From positions 25,296,001-25,360,000 of the forward strand of contig OZ316891.1 of the NCBI GenBank assembly GCA_973895155.1: 64,000 nucleotides of DNA, read 5' to 3'. The notes under the pieces are model-generated. The model was not told where the DNA came from. It was given only the letters and a program-made list of their open reading frames with translations, and did no database searches. Within the stretch, counting starts at the first letter, position 1. The number at the start of each line of letters is the position of its first letter. This document shows, in pieces, positions 33,627 to 43,754 of this stretch. The DNA is from Marsupella aquatica (Eukaryota > Marchantiophyta). The translations under genes were made by a program, and so were the position numbers.

Positions 33627-35510
33627 ATTAGGTTAGGGTTGGTCACCACGGATTCTTCTGGTGCTGCAGGGTTACCCGATGGACGACGGACCGGTTTCAC
33701 TCGGAGTGGGGCGCAGTTTTGGCCAGCGGCATTGGTAGCAGTCAGCAGTGCAGCTTCAGACAGTGATTCCGACGAGGACTCAGTGATCAGTTCTCCTCGT
33801 CATCAGGTGGTTGCACCTTTGTTATGGGATATGGACGAGATGTACGGGGCTACAAAGGGCCCATGACGATACTCTGGTGCAGTTGGCACAATTGATCTGG
33901 ATGACTTCATCCAGGAGTTTGATACGTGGTGCGATATGCAAACATTGCGTAACGCCACGTTGTTTACCCCTTTCATGGCATGGAAGGGATTATTTCAGCA
34001 TTTGGAGGGGCCACCCATGGATGACTACCATGAGTTTCAGAAGGCTCATTTGGTTGAGATTGAGGCATGGAGGCAGCATTGGTCACCTAATTACGTGTCC
34101 ATCACCTATGGCACTAGTGCGGCTACCCAACCCATTGCCACAGCTGCTGCCTCTTCTAGCAGCACTAGCCAGAGTGGCACACCATCCACCAGCAGCACTC
34201 CAGCAGCATCCACCGCTACTCCTGCCGGTGTGATTGTGACAGGAACTGGAGTTGCGCCAGCATTTAATCCTGTGGTGGAATTCTTTGAGGTACTGAAGCA
34301 GAACTATCAGGGTGTGAGAACTGATAAGTTGAAGGGTCTCCAGGAGTTCCAGCGCAAGACTAGAGAGAGTCTACGTGAGGCATACACTCGTATGCGCAGA
34401 TTGATCACTGTCACCAAGGGAGTGACAGAGGCTCAAGCAGTCCAGTTTTGGTATGCAATTTTGGATAGAGAATTGCGACGCAGAGTGAGAGATGTCACTC
34501 TGCTTAGGGATGCAGATCCCACATTAGCAGTTGTTTTCACCCTTTCTGAGCGCATTGAGCTCAATATGGTGAATGAGAAGGTGGTGACTTCCGGATTTGC
34601 CAAGGAAGCACCAAAGGCTGCATCTACATCTACACCACAGCCTACTGCACGGAAGAGCCAGAGGGAGAAGCCTACTGCACGAGAGTCTACCAGCCAGAGA
34701 CCTATGCCCTCTTATGCTGGACAGCAGTCAGGATGTTGGACCTGTGGTGGGGATCATGCACAGAGATATTGCCCAGATCACAGAGGATCAGGAGGAGCAG
34801 CAGCACCTGATCAGCGACAGTGTGATCATTGTGGAGCTCCTGGACACACTAAGGATAGGTGTTTCTCACTCCATCCTGAGTTACGGAGAGGAGGATCCCG
34901 TACACATGATCAGGGAAGAGGAGGAGGAGGTAGAGGTGGTGGACGTGGTCGTGGCATGCCACATGCAGGGAGACAGGGAGGTGACGCTGCCCCTGCTGTA
35001 ACCATAGATCCAAAGGATGCTAAGATTGCTCAATTGGAGCAACAGCTAGCTGCCATGGCTAGTTCCCAGGTGAGACCTACTTCTGGTGATGGGGCATCTA
35101 CATCCTATGGACCTTCCACATCCCATGGTCCTTCCACATCTTATGGAGCTGATGGAGATCTTGCCACCATGGGATTCATGTGTGGCACTGCACATATTGA
35201 TGCATCAGCAGCGTTGACACATGGGGCAGCCAAAGCTCTTGAGCCCCGAGGAGCAGTAGTGGAGCTAGATCCACAGAGGGGGGATGCACGTCGGCAGACA
35301 AAGCTTCCTCAGTCTTTTACATTGTCAGAGATAGTTCAGACTGCCTCTATGAACCCGGTTCGGATAAACCCTAGCGTGGGTAAGTTGGCAGAATTAGGTA
35401 GTGATGTAGCAGGGATGACAGGTACCCTGCTGGGGGCGGCTACTACCATGGTACGCACCCCATTATTTTCAGCGACAGACATGCTGAACTTGGGAGTTGG
35501 TCCTGCATAA
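33627..35510 (+). pseudogene. DNMT-gypsy gag
   Basis: The frame is open from 33627 with a TGA at 33864 in the head; the longest clean stretch starts at ATG 33936. A retrotransposon gag core (FFEVLKQNYQGVRTDKLKGLQEF, then SLREAYTRMRRL) is followed by a Ser/Thr/Pro linker and two zinc knuckles: CWTCGGDHAQRYC (one residue short between the second Cys and His) and CDHCGAPGHTKDRC. A GRGGGGRGG tail follows. It ends at TAA 35508-35510, but the frame goes on into the protease. Confidence 0.88.
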
Positions 35511-35990
35511 GTGTTCAGATTGGCAGCAACACTCTGTGAGGACACTCCAATGGTTGCTTCCCATGCAGAAGCAGCTTGCAGTGTTGAAGCAGTGAAGACC
35601 ATGCCACCTACTACTAGTGAGACATGGCATGCAGCAGCAGCGAGGTTGGTGGATTTACCAGCACGCCCTGCATTTGAGCGGACTAGGTTTAAACCTAGTG
35701 TTGTGTCATTGGATAATCGGAGTGGTATCTTCCGATTAGTTGGGCCTTCTGGAGCAGTATACTAGCCAGAGAGAGTGTTACTGGATACTGGTGCTCAGCC
35801 CTTGATGTTGGGAAAGTCTGCCATACGTGGATTGGGATTGCGCCCAGAGAATTTGGAGGATTGTCCCTTTCCCATTCAGACTTCATTGGGGGGACCTACA
35901 CCTACACAACACATTACCAGGAGACCTCTTGATTTGAGGATTTAGGAAGGTCATACCACAGATAGCTCACAGATACAGGCACGAGCTATT
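35511..35990 (+). pseudogene. DNMT-gypsy aspartic protease region
   Basis: Same frame as gag. After TAG 35763 the frame encodes RVLLDTGAQPLMLGKSA, the retropepsin active site D-T-G-A (about 35784-35795), then a GLRPENLEDCPF segment. A second TAG is at 35943. Retropepsin would process the gag-pol polyprotein. The stops at 35508, 35763 and 35943 are all one C-to-T step from CAA or CAG. Confidence 0.8.
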
Positions 35991-37625
35991 TTGACTAAGG
36001 CAGAGTCATATGATGTGTTGGTGGGATGTACAGTGCTCTACCCCATGGGATTTATTCTTGATTTTTGGGAGGAATCAGTGTCATATAGACCTGATTGGCA
36101 GTCAGGAGATGCTCGATTGAGCAAATTGCCAGTGAGATTTAGTGGACCTATGGGAGGCCCTAAATCCACACCATTGTCTTTGGCAGCATTTAGTGGTGTA
36201 ATTGCTGGACCTGATGATTTGATAGAAGGTAATGCGCATGCAGCCAATGTTCCACCATTGGAGGAGTCTCATGAGGAACACATCATGCGAGGATTACCTG
36301 TTGGCAGTGTTGTGCCACCAGTGTGGGGCACTGCACAAGCCTTGCCACAGGCAGCAGCACGATTGGTACATGATGCATGGCGTCATGCTTTACCACAATC
36401 AGGAGCAGAGCAGTCTCTTGCAGATGGACCTATGACTCTTTCCCCATTGGATACCACTCCTATTGCTTGGCAGTATCCACCAGAGGGTATTTGTTTGTTG
36501 GATCTTTTTGGTGGGATTAGCATTGGATTGGCTGCTGTTCTTCAGGCAGGAATTCCTGTACGTCGTTATTTATATGTGGAGATAGATGAGACAGCACGGA
36601 GGGTCTCATTGCGACATGTGGCTATGTTGGTGGATAGATATCCACAGTTGTTGCCAGTGGATGCTGTTCGTGGTTATCAGCATGCACTACCTGCTGATAT
36701 TTCATTGTTGGGGGCGGATCATCTGCATCGTGTTGGCCCCATTGATTTGGTGATTGCTGGTTGGCCATGTCAGGGCCAATCTTGAGCTGGCGTTGGGCAT
36801 GGACTTCATGATCCACGCTCTGCATTGTTTTGGGAGATGTTACGGGTGCTACGTCATCTCCAGCTACATCAGACACAGTCTCCAGCATACATTTTGGAGA
36901 ATGTGCCATTGTTAGGTGATGATCGTAGTCGGATTGTTGTCAGTGTTCATCAGGTGAGGTCTTGGATTGGACCTGCTGTGTTATTGGATGCTGCACATGT
37001 GGGTTCTCGTGCACATCGTCCACGCTTGTGGTGGACTAATTTGATCCCATGTGAGGTGCTGAAGCGCGCATTTGACAGCATTCCACGCTCACCAGCCTTA
37101 GTGGTGGATGATATTTTGGATCTAGGGCGTCGTGCACAGGGTGTGACCCAACCTAATAGACCTCCATTGGCAATGGTCAATGCAGTTGGGTGCCCACGTT
37201 GTGCATTACCCACTCTTGTAAGCCACTCTGCTTCATATGCATTCAGAGCAGGTGGCCCTGGACTTGTGTGGGACACAGCTCTCCAACAGTTAGTGGAGCC
37301 TACTGCTGATGAGAGAGAGCGTGCTATGGGATTTTTGACTGGCACCACTGCAGTTGCCTCTATGTCAGAGGATTTGCGGCGCCAGGTTCTTGGTCAAGCA
37401 ATGGACCTGAATTGTTTGACTTGGATTATCAGCTTGGGAGTAGCTGAACAGTTGCGGATGCACTCTGCTGGAATTACTGATTGTCCCTTGGTGAGCTTGC
37501 GGTCCACTGAGACAGTATTGACCACAGCTGGGGGCGAGCAGACAGTCCATGGACCTATGGCAAGATTGGCCAAGGCTGGACAGATTGTTGAGCAGGAAGG
37601 GACTGCTCAATCTACTGCTAAATAG
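35991..37625 (+). pseudogene. C5 cytosine DNA methyltransferase domain in the gypsy polyprotein
   Basis: Clear C5-methyltransferase motifs in order: I DLFGGISIGLAAV (about 36500), IV AGWPCQGQS with the catalytic Cys (36757-36782), VI YILENVPLLGD (about 36890), VIII RAHRPRLWWTN (about 37012), and a C-terminal GFLTGTT / LGQAMDLNCLTWI resembling motifs IX-X. A TGA at 36783-36785 sits immediately after motif IV; TAG 37623 separates the domain from RT. The layout of ENV and the C-terminal motif recalls DNMT3/DRM-like enzymes more than DNMT1, but this needs a tree. The enzyme would methylate cytosine, perhaps in the element's own cDNA. It lies between protease and RT. Confidence 0.9.
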
Positions 37626-39491
37626 CAATCATCGGCTATCTCTTCTACCCTACAAAGAGATATTAGGGATTTGGTGGAGAGTTGGGAACCACAGCTTGGC
37701 CCTAAGTTAACAGGGGAGGAGAGATGTCGCATGCATCGATTCCTGAAGAGTTATTGGAATTGTTTTGCATTCAGCATGAAGGATTTGGGGACATTGAAGG
37801 GCCCTGGTATTCAAATTGAATTGGCTAGTGATACGCCAATCTTTCGTAGATCATACCGTTATAGTGACATGGAGAGAGCTCTGATTCAAAGCAGAACTCG
37901 AGATTTATTGGAGGCTGGATTGGTGGAGATTTCATATGGGGAGTATGCATCTACCACAATGATGCCAGCCAAGAAGGATGTGCATGGCAATTACATAGAT
38001 AGGCGCATGTGTGGTGATTACAGACCTATTAATCGCCAGACAAAATCTGATCGATATGCCATGCCCACACCTGAGGAGATCTTTGATGCTGTGGGGCATG
38101 CAAAGGTTTTCAGTTCATTGGATCTGAGCGCAGGATACCATCAGCTTCCAATTAGGCATGCTGACAGGTCCAAGACAACATTCTGGGGGATTGATTCTTA
38201 TGGCAAAGATCGTTTGTATCAATGGTTATTCTTACCATTTGGGTTGAAGAATGCACCAGCTGAGTTCCAGAGAGTCATGGATCGAATCCTTGCAGGTTTG
38301 GATTTTGTCAGATGTTATATTGATGATATTTTGGTCTATTCTTCTACTGTGGAAGAACATCAACAACACTTGCAGATTGTGTTGGAGAGATTGAGAGCAC
38401 ATGGGTTGAAGCTCCATCCTGGCAAGTGTAAGTTCTTCCAAGACCAGATTGAGTATTTGGGCCACACTATATACCCAGGGGGATTGGGTGTACAGCAGAC
38501 TAAAGTGGAGACCATTACACAGATTCCTCATCCTACTGATGTGAGTAGAGTTCGTGCATTCTTGGGATTGGCGAGCTACTACAGGAGGTATGTTAAAGGA
38601 TTTAGCCAGCTTGCTAAACCTTTAACCATACTCACTAAGTTGGATCAGGAATGGACTTGGGGTGATGACCAAGAGCATGCCTTTCAGGAGTTGAAGCAAA
38701 GGTTGGCATCATCCCCTATTTTGAGAAGACCCATTTCAGGCAGACCATTTCAGCTACACACTGATTGGAGTGGAGTAGGACTTGGAGCAGTGCTGACTCA
38801 GAAGGATGATGAGGGGAATGAGTTTGTTGTGGCTTATGCCAGTAGATCAAACAATGCAACAGAGGCTAAGTATAGCTCTTATGAGGGAGAGTATTTGGCA
38901 GCAGTGTGGGCTGTTGCACACTTTCGTTGCTACTTGTTTGGTAACCCCTTTACCTTGATCACTGATCATCAGCCTCTTAAGTGGTTAATGGAGTCTGACA
39001 AGCTTACAGGGAAGCTTGCACGATGGGCATTGTTGTTACAGGAGTATGATTTCCAGGTGGTGCATAGGCCTGGAAAAGTGAACTTGGATGTAGATGGATT
39101 AAGCCGCAATCCATGTACCAGTCAGCAAGATGAGACTGGAGTCAGATGGCATGATGAGTCAGATAAGGAGATGGTGCCAGGATGGCATGCATCTACCTTT
39201 CTTTGTTGGGTGCCAGCATACAGTGGATCTGTGGACTCTACCTCATTGGATGGAGTGGATGATGAGTCTTCAGATGTAGATGTTGGTGAGGTAACTTCTG
39301 GACAACAAGATATTCACAATGATGTGAGAGTGTTGGAATATCTGCACAGTGGTTCTATTGTTGGCAGTGTTGATGCCAAGGAACGTGACAGGGTTCTACA
39401 GAGAGCCAAGAGGTTTCGATGGGAGGGAAACCATCTTTTGAGAGTACTGCATGATGGTAGGATGTTGGTGGTACCAAAACCATCACAATGA
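37626..39491 (+). pseudogene. DNMT-gypsy reverse transcriptase and RNase H
   Basis: Same frame. RT has RRMCGDYRPINRQT, SSLDLSAGYHQLPI, LPFGLKNAPAEFQRVMD and the catalytic YIDDILVYSS (about 38320), then GLKLHPGKCKFF and YLGHTI. RNase H is of the gypsy type: LHTDWSGVGLGAVLTQ, YASRSNNATEAKYSSYEGEYLA, LITDHQPLKWL. TGA at 39489-39491 is the only stop in this 1.87-kb part, and the frame continues into the integrase. Confidence 0.95.
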
Positions 39492-40751
39492 GTACATTTA
39501 GTGCGACATGCGCACGAGGAGTTGGGTCACTTTGGTGTGAAGCGCACTTACAGCTTGTTGCAAACACAGTATTGGTGGCGTGGTATGCACACTCATGTCC
39601 AGCAGTTGATAGCTAAGTGTGTGGTATGTGATAGAGTGAGAGCATCATTTAATGCTCCCACTCCCCAGTTGCACCCGTTGCCGATCATGGGTTTGGGATA
39701 TCGTTGGAGTTTGGATTTTGTTGGTCCATTACCTCTTACCCAACGTCATAATCGGTATGTTTTGGTCATGGTGGAGCACTTCTCCAAGTGGATTGAGCTA
39801 GTGGTGTTGCCAGATAAAGCCAGTGGAGGAGTTGCTACTACATTTTTGGATCGTGTACTCAGTCATTTTGGAGCACCAGCTGAGGTGTTGACTGATCAGG
39901 GAACTGAGTTCCGTGGAGAGTTTGAGAGTTTGTGTGAAAAAGCTCTGATTGATCATCGTACTACCTCTCGTGATCATCCTAAGGCAGATGGATTAGCTGA
40001 GAGAGTTGTGCAAACTGTGAAGAGAGGATTGCATAAGTATGGCTTGCAGGTTGGTCATCTGGGAGATTGGGATCTCCAGCTACCTTGGTTAGCTATGGGC
40101 TACTGTTTCAGTCGGCAAGCATCACTCGCATCCTTCTCACCTTACTTTTTGCTCTATGGTAGAGAGCCAGATTTGCCAGTAGCTATTCGTCGTGATGCTG
40201 CATCAGTTGTGAACTTGGATGATCTTGATGTTTGGGTCAAGGTGTGTTCAGAGAGAGCACGGGTATTTCAGCGAGTGATGCCCATGGCTTTTGACAACCT
40301 TGCCATTGCCCAACATCGTGATACTTTGAGGTATGCCACTATTCGTGGAGGAGGTTACCGTGCCAGCATTCGACGATTTCATCCTGGTGATTATGTTTAT
40401 TTGCAGCAGACAACACCCACCACACTTGATGTAACCGCAGGCCGGACAATCTTACGTGTGCGTGAAGTGTTGCCTTCTGGTGTCCTGATGTTGGAGGGAC
40501 GCGATGGTATGGTTTGGAAGGATCATGTGCGCAACTATGCACCATGTCACCTTCCCAACATTGATGGCACTGTAGATCCAAGTTTGGCACATGTTCGTGC
40601 TGGCTTGAAATGTATGTTGTGTGGATCTGCTCACGGAGCAGCTACTATGTTGATTTATGATCAGTGTTCTAGAGGATGGCACATGTCATGTTTGACACCA
40701 CCATTGCAGGTGATTCCTAGTGGATCATGGTTGTGTCCTCACTGTCGATGA
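39492..40751 (+). CDS. DNMT-gypsy integrase with C-terminal PHD-like finger
   Basis: Same frame. The HHCC zinc finger (H..HEELGHFG, CVVCDRV) starts near 39510. The DDE core has WSLDFVGPL, TDQGTEF and HPKADGLAE. A GPY-like tail (FHPGDYVYLQ, GRTILRVREVLPSGVLMLEG) is followed, at 40605-40748, by a PHD-type finger: CMLCGSAHG, YDQCSRGWHMSCL, LQVIPSGSWLCPHC. The third zinc Cys is Tyr here. Chromatin-reading modules at integrase C-termini guide insertion in chromoviruses (chromodomains); a PHD finger would be a different solution. It ends at TGA 40751. Confidence 0.92.
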   Translation, partial: VHLVRHAHEELGHFGVKRTYSLLQTQYWWRGMHTHVQQLIAKCVVCDRVRASFNAPTPQLHPLPIMGLGYRWSLDFVGPLPLTQRHNRYVLVMVEHFSKWIELVVLPDKASGGVATTFLDRVLSHFGAPAEVLTDQGTEFRGEFESLCEKALIDHRTTSRDHPKADGLAERVVQTVKRGLHKYGLQVGHLGDWDLQLPWLAMGYCFSRQASLASFSPYFLLYGREPDLPVAIRRDAASVVNLDDLDVWVKVCSERARVFQRVMPMAFDNLAIAQHRDTLRYATIRGGGYRASIRRFHPGDYVYLQQTTPTTLDVTAGRTILRVREVLPSGVLMLEGRDGMVWKDHVRNYAPCHLPNIDGTVDPSLAHVRAGLKCMLCGSAHGAATMLIYDQCSRGWHMSCLTPPLQVIPSGSWLCPHCR

Positions 40752-40913
40752 AGCCGACTAGTTATCATTTGTGTTCTCTTGGCAGATATAGATTGCAGGT
40801 AGGTGATTGATGGGGCTCATTTGCACCCGGCCTCCTGATCTTCACACCTAAAAAGGTGTATATCAACCTTGTAGAACTCATGGCTAGCTAGAGTTAGGGG
40901 ACCTTACTCCCAG

Positions 40914-40924
40914 CTAGGGGGGCG
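40914..40924 (+). promoter_or_regulatory. Polypurine tract of the DNMT-gypsy
   Basis: CTAGGGGGGCG ends right before B1 (ATTGTGGG). This is the position expected for plus-strand priming at the start of U3, and so marks B1 as U3-like. The stretch 40752-40913 is the 3' untranslated region. Confidence 0.6.
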
Positions 40925-41062
40925 ATTGTGGGTTTTGGACATGTGTGGACATGAGTTCCACTTGTATTCCATTCTCTTGTGTTTGTGATGTGGCAGTGTG
41001 ACTATGTCTGGATGTATGTGACAAGCGATGTATGTTGTGTAGCGATATGTATGCGCACGACA
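40925..41062 (+). repeat. Terminal repeat module B1
   Basis: 138 bp, ATTGTGGGTTTTGGACATG...GCGCACGACA, matching 41394-41531 (B2) with one CG-to-CA difference near its end. It is joined to A2 through GC, making the palindrome GACAGCTGTC at 41059-41068. Confidence 0.93.
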
Positions 41063-41394
41063 GCTGTCACACCATTCTGAGTAGTGTAGGAGTGTATCAT
41101 ACTATCTAGGTCCGTATGTTTGGTATATGTGCTATATGAGCTGATAAGGTTCCGTCAGGTTTGTGTGAGAGGGTACTTCTCACTTGTGAGGCATTGAAAG
41201 GTCATCTTTCAATGTTGAGCCTTGGAGAGAGAGGAGCTTGAGTGTGGCTATGGTGGCTGTGAGCTCCGCTTGTGTAACGTGGATTCCTTGAGTAGTGCAA
41301 GGTGCGTTGGCTTGACATACGTGTGTGATCGGATCGGTGCGGGATCGATGGGGTATTGTTGACTGGGATCATTGTGCCGATTGTATTGAGATTA
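41063..41394 (+). repeat. Terminal repeat module A2
   Basis: 332-bp copy of A1 (31961-32292). It passes directly into B2 at ...GAGATTA|TTGTGGG. Confidence 0.93.
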
Positions 41395-41531
41395 TTGTGG
41401 GTTTTGGACATGTGTGGACATGAGTTCCACTTGTATTCCATTCTCTTGTGTTTGTGATGTGGCAGTGTGACTATGTCTGGATGTATGTGACAAGCGATGT
41501 ATGTTGTGTAGCGATATGTATGCGCACAACA
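41394..41531 (+). repeat. Terminal repeat module B2
   Basis: 138-bp copy of B1, ending GCGCACAACA, followed by the target duplication CTGC and then the resumed exon of element 2. Confidence 0.93.
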
Positions 41532-41535
41532 CTGC

Positions 41536-43695
41536 CTATGACGGGAAGAAGGCCAGAAAAGAAGGTGAACGGAAGGTTGAGAAGGAACCATCGAGCGACA
41601 TCAGTCAGTCTGACTCGCTAACCAGTCCAAGAAAAACATCAGGTATTACTCGATTCCTTTCGCACTGCATAGTGGTTTCATTTGGAACTACATCTTGGCT
41701 GGGTTTGCTAACATAGTACTGAACCAATTTCGGGGTCGTTGAGATAGACTGCATCTCATCTCGGCGAGGCTCGCTGAGAACAAACAAGTTTCAGTCGCAT
41801 CTCGTTCGAACCCTTGGATCTCATCTCGGCGAGGCTCGTTGAGAAGAATAGCCAAATGTCGTCCGGACCTTTGCAGATGAAGTATAATGTCAAGTGTCTG
41901 GATATCATGTCGGTGAGGCTCGCGGAGAAGCTTAGGATCAATAACCCCATTGCTTTGCAATCTATCCAGGTATGAAGGAGATACCGGAGGAACCAGGTTC
42001 TGTAAAAAGCAAGGCTGTAGAAGTGGCTTCAAAGCCAATTATAGAGAAGGCTCCACAGCCAACAATAGAGTCGGCTACAGAACCAACTGCAGAACCAACG
42101 ATAGAGCCGGCTACACTACAACAAGGCAACCAGCAAGTGGAGCAACAAAGCGTGCAGCCTTCGATAGAGCCAATGGTAGACCAGCCTCTGGACCAACAAA
42201 GCAAGCAGGAACAAGAGCATGATGCATCCCAAGGAGAGAACGCAACCCAAGGAGGGGATCATTCAGACGACGTACGGGTAGATAACGAAGGAGAAGATGA
42301 ACGGGTAGAGGACGAAGGAGAAGACGAACGGGTAGAGGACGAAGGAGAAGACAAACAAGAGGGGTGTGAGTCTGATACTCCGGCGCCAAAACGGATGCCA
42401 TTATCCTCAAGGCCAAAGACAAAGGCTGCAAAAAAGACCAAAACAACGAGGCCCAAACCTCACCGCGCAAAAGCACGTGACACTGAGCTTGAAGACATTC
42501 CGCCCAGCCCCATAGAGCAACCCCCGCCTAGCACCATACCACAACCCCCGCCCAGCCCAATAGAGGTTCTGCCCACGACAATCCAACATGAGGCCCCAAT
42601 GGATGGCCCAAATTACGAAGAGGACGTTGAAGGCGAACCGGAGTCGGATGGCACAGAGGTGGTTGGAGTTCGGCGTTCAAGCGCCGATAACTTTTCTTCC
42701 CCGCTCAGGCATTGTTATTTTAAATGGTCTCCGTATCTTTTCAAAACTTACTTTGACGCTGCCAATGACAGTAAAGAACCGGCTGTGGTACTCCGTAACT
42801 TTAGAGACTAGTGTAGAAAGCTTAGGCGGGGTGGTTTGGCTGTAGAAGGCTGGCTAAAGAACGGGAAGCCTGCAAGGTCTGGTGCAAATCTGATTCTGAT
42901 TCAAATGGGATCAGACACCCGCATGCACGCGGATGGGACCATCCCATTGTGGAATTTGTTCCGGCCAGACGACCTCAATCGGGTTGAGGATTTTGCGCGA
43001 GTTTTCCTCGATGATGAGGGATTGTTTGGCATAGTGCACAGTGCTTCGGTTGCCCACTCCGCAGTACTTTGTGACAGTCTCAATTACGAAGAGACCAATT
43101 GGGTGCTGAAAGACACCTTTTTCATCTGGAACGCCACACCCACCTTCGACTTCACGACTCGAAAGTGGGTAAGTCTAATAGATTTAACTCCATTCTTGTC
43201 TTATGTTCTTTCGATGACTTGTACTCAGAAAGACTCATCACTGACTTTGTTCTATACGTCCAGAGTGAATATCTCAAGCTGGACCTTTGGGGATTTAAAT
43301 CGTCTGCCGAGGTATGCCCAAAGGATGACGTGAAGCCAATCAGTGTCGAGCTTGATATGAAGTTGAGGAACGGGCTAACTAACTATACAACGGGTCAGAA
43401 TGAGACCATTGATGATTTTGGTGGCACCTTGTCTCCAGCTACACTCCAATGTATAATAGAATATACAACTAAGCCAGGGGAACTGTTGTCACGTTCAATG
43501 CACACTTCGGGGCTATCTTTAAGGCTGGTGAGAACTGTGGGCGGATGGTCTTTGGGACCGAATCCTATCCGTACTTCAAATCTTATGCGGAAGACACGAT
43601 GACAGAGTTCGTTGGAGTGCCTCTAACGGAGCAAGAGGAGGCAATGGATCGTCGAAAATCCAATCCAGAAAAGCGCAAGAATAAAAAGCCTTCAT
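41536..43695 (+). pseudogene. Element 2 polyprotein, acidic linker and methyltransferase-like part
   Basis: Continues the exon cut at 31962 (frame kept). Intron 41643-41969 is phase 1. Exon 41970-43168 encodes a Pro/Glu-rich linker with three near-repeats of DEGEDERVE (42281-42357) and a basic KTKAAKKTKTTRPKP block, then a domain aligning by eye with the element 1 methyltransferase (VHSASVAHSAVL against IHSLQQTWSVM; LKDTFFIWNATP against GIWEKPN). Intron 43169-43263. Exon 43264-43695 ends with the motif I equivalent. Motif IV DIPYGF is replaced by LIQMGSD, and DLCAGSG by TFNAHFG, so catalysis is not expected. Breaks: TAG 42809-42811 and a one-base frame change near 43484. A donor GTGAGT follows at 43696. 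Confidence 0.65.
41690..41935. repeat. Family 2 palindromes in intron 41643-41969
   Basis: Three copies of CATCTCGGCGAGGCTCGCTGAGA (about 41757, 41821, 41909), the same hairpin family as 27780-29060. They are confined to the intron. Confidence 0.85.
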
Positions 43696-43754
43696 GTGAG
43701 TTTACTACCGTTTCCCTTCAATGATTTTAATATTGTCCCATAGTATTTCAGCGG

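Larger units (their letters stand above)
31963..41531 (+). mobile_element. Ty3/gypsy retrotransposon carrying a C5 DNA methyltransferase
   Basis: 9569 bp inserted in an exon of element 2. The outer ends are TGTC...GACA-like (TGTCACACC at 31963, CGCACAACA at 41531), with a 4-bp target duplication CTGC (31959-31962, 41532-41535). Removing the element and one CTGC restores the host frame exactly. Terminal repeats are arranged A1-internal-B1-A2-B2, not LTR-internal-LTR. One frame (positions divisible by 3) runs from about 33627 to 40751: gag, protease, methyltransferase, RT, RNase H, integrase, PHD-like finger. It has seven in-frame stops (33864, 35508, 35763, 35943, 36783, 37623, 39489) and no frameshift that I can find. 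DNMT-carrying retrotransposons have been described in charophytes and dinoflagellates (de Mendoza and colleagues, 2018). Confidence 0.93.

Noticed and set aside
36622-38531. Antisense ORFs across the DNMT and RT domains
   Set aside because: Shadows of a coding frame with strong domain evidence on the plus strand.
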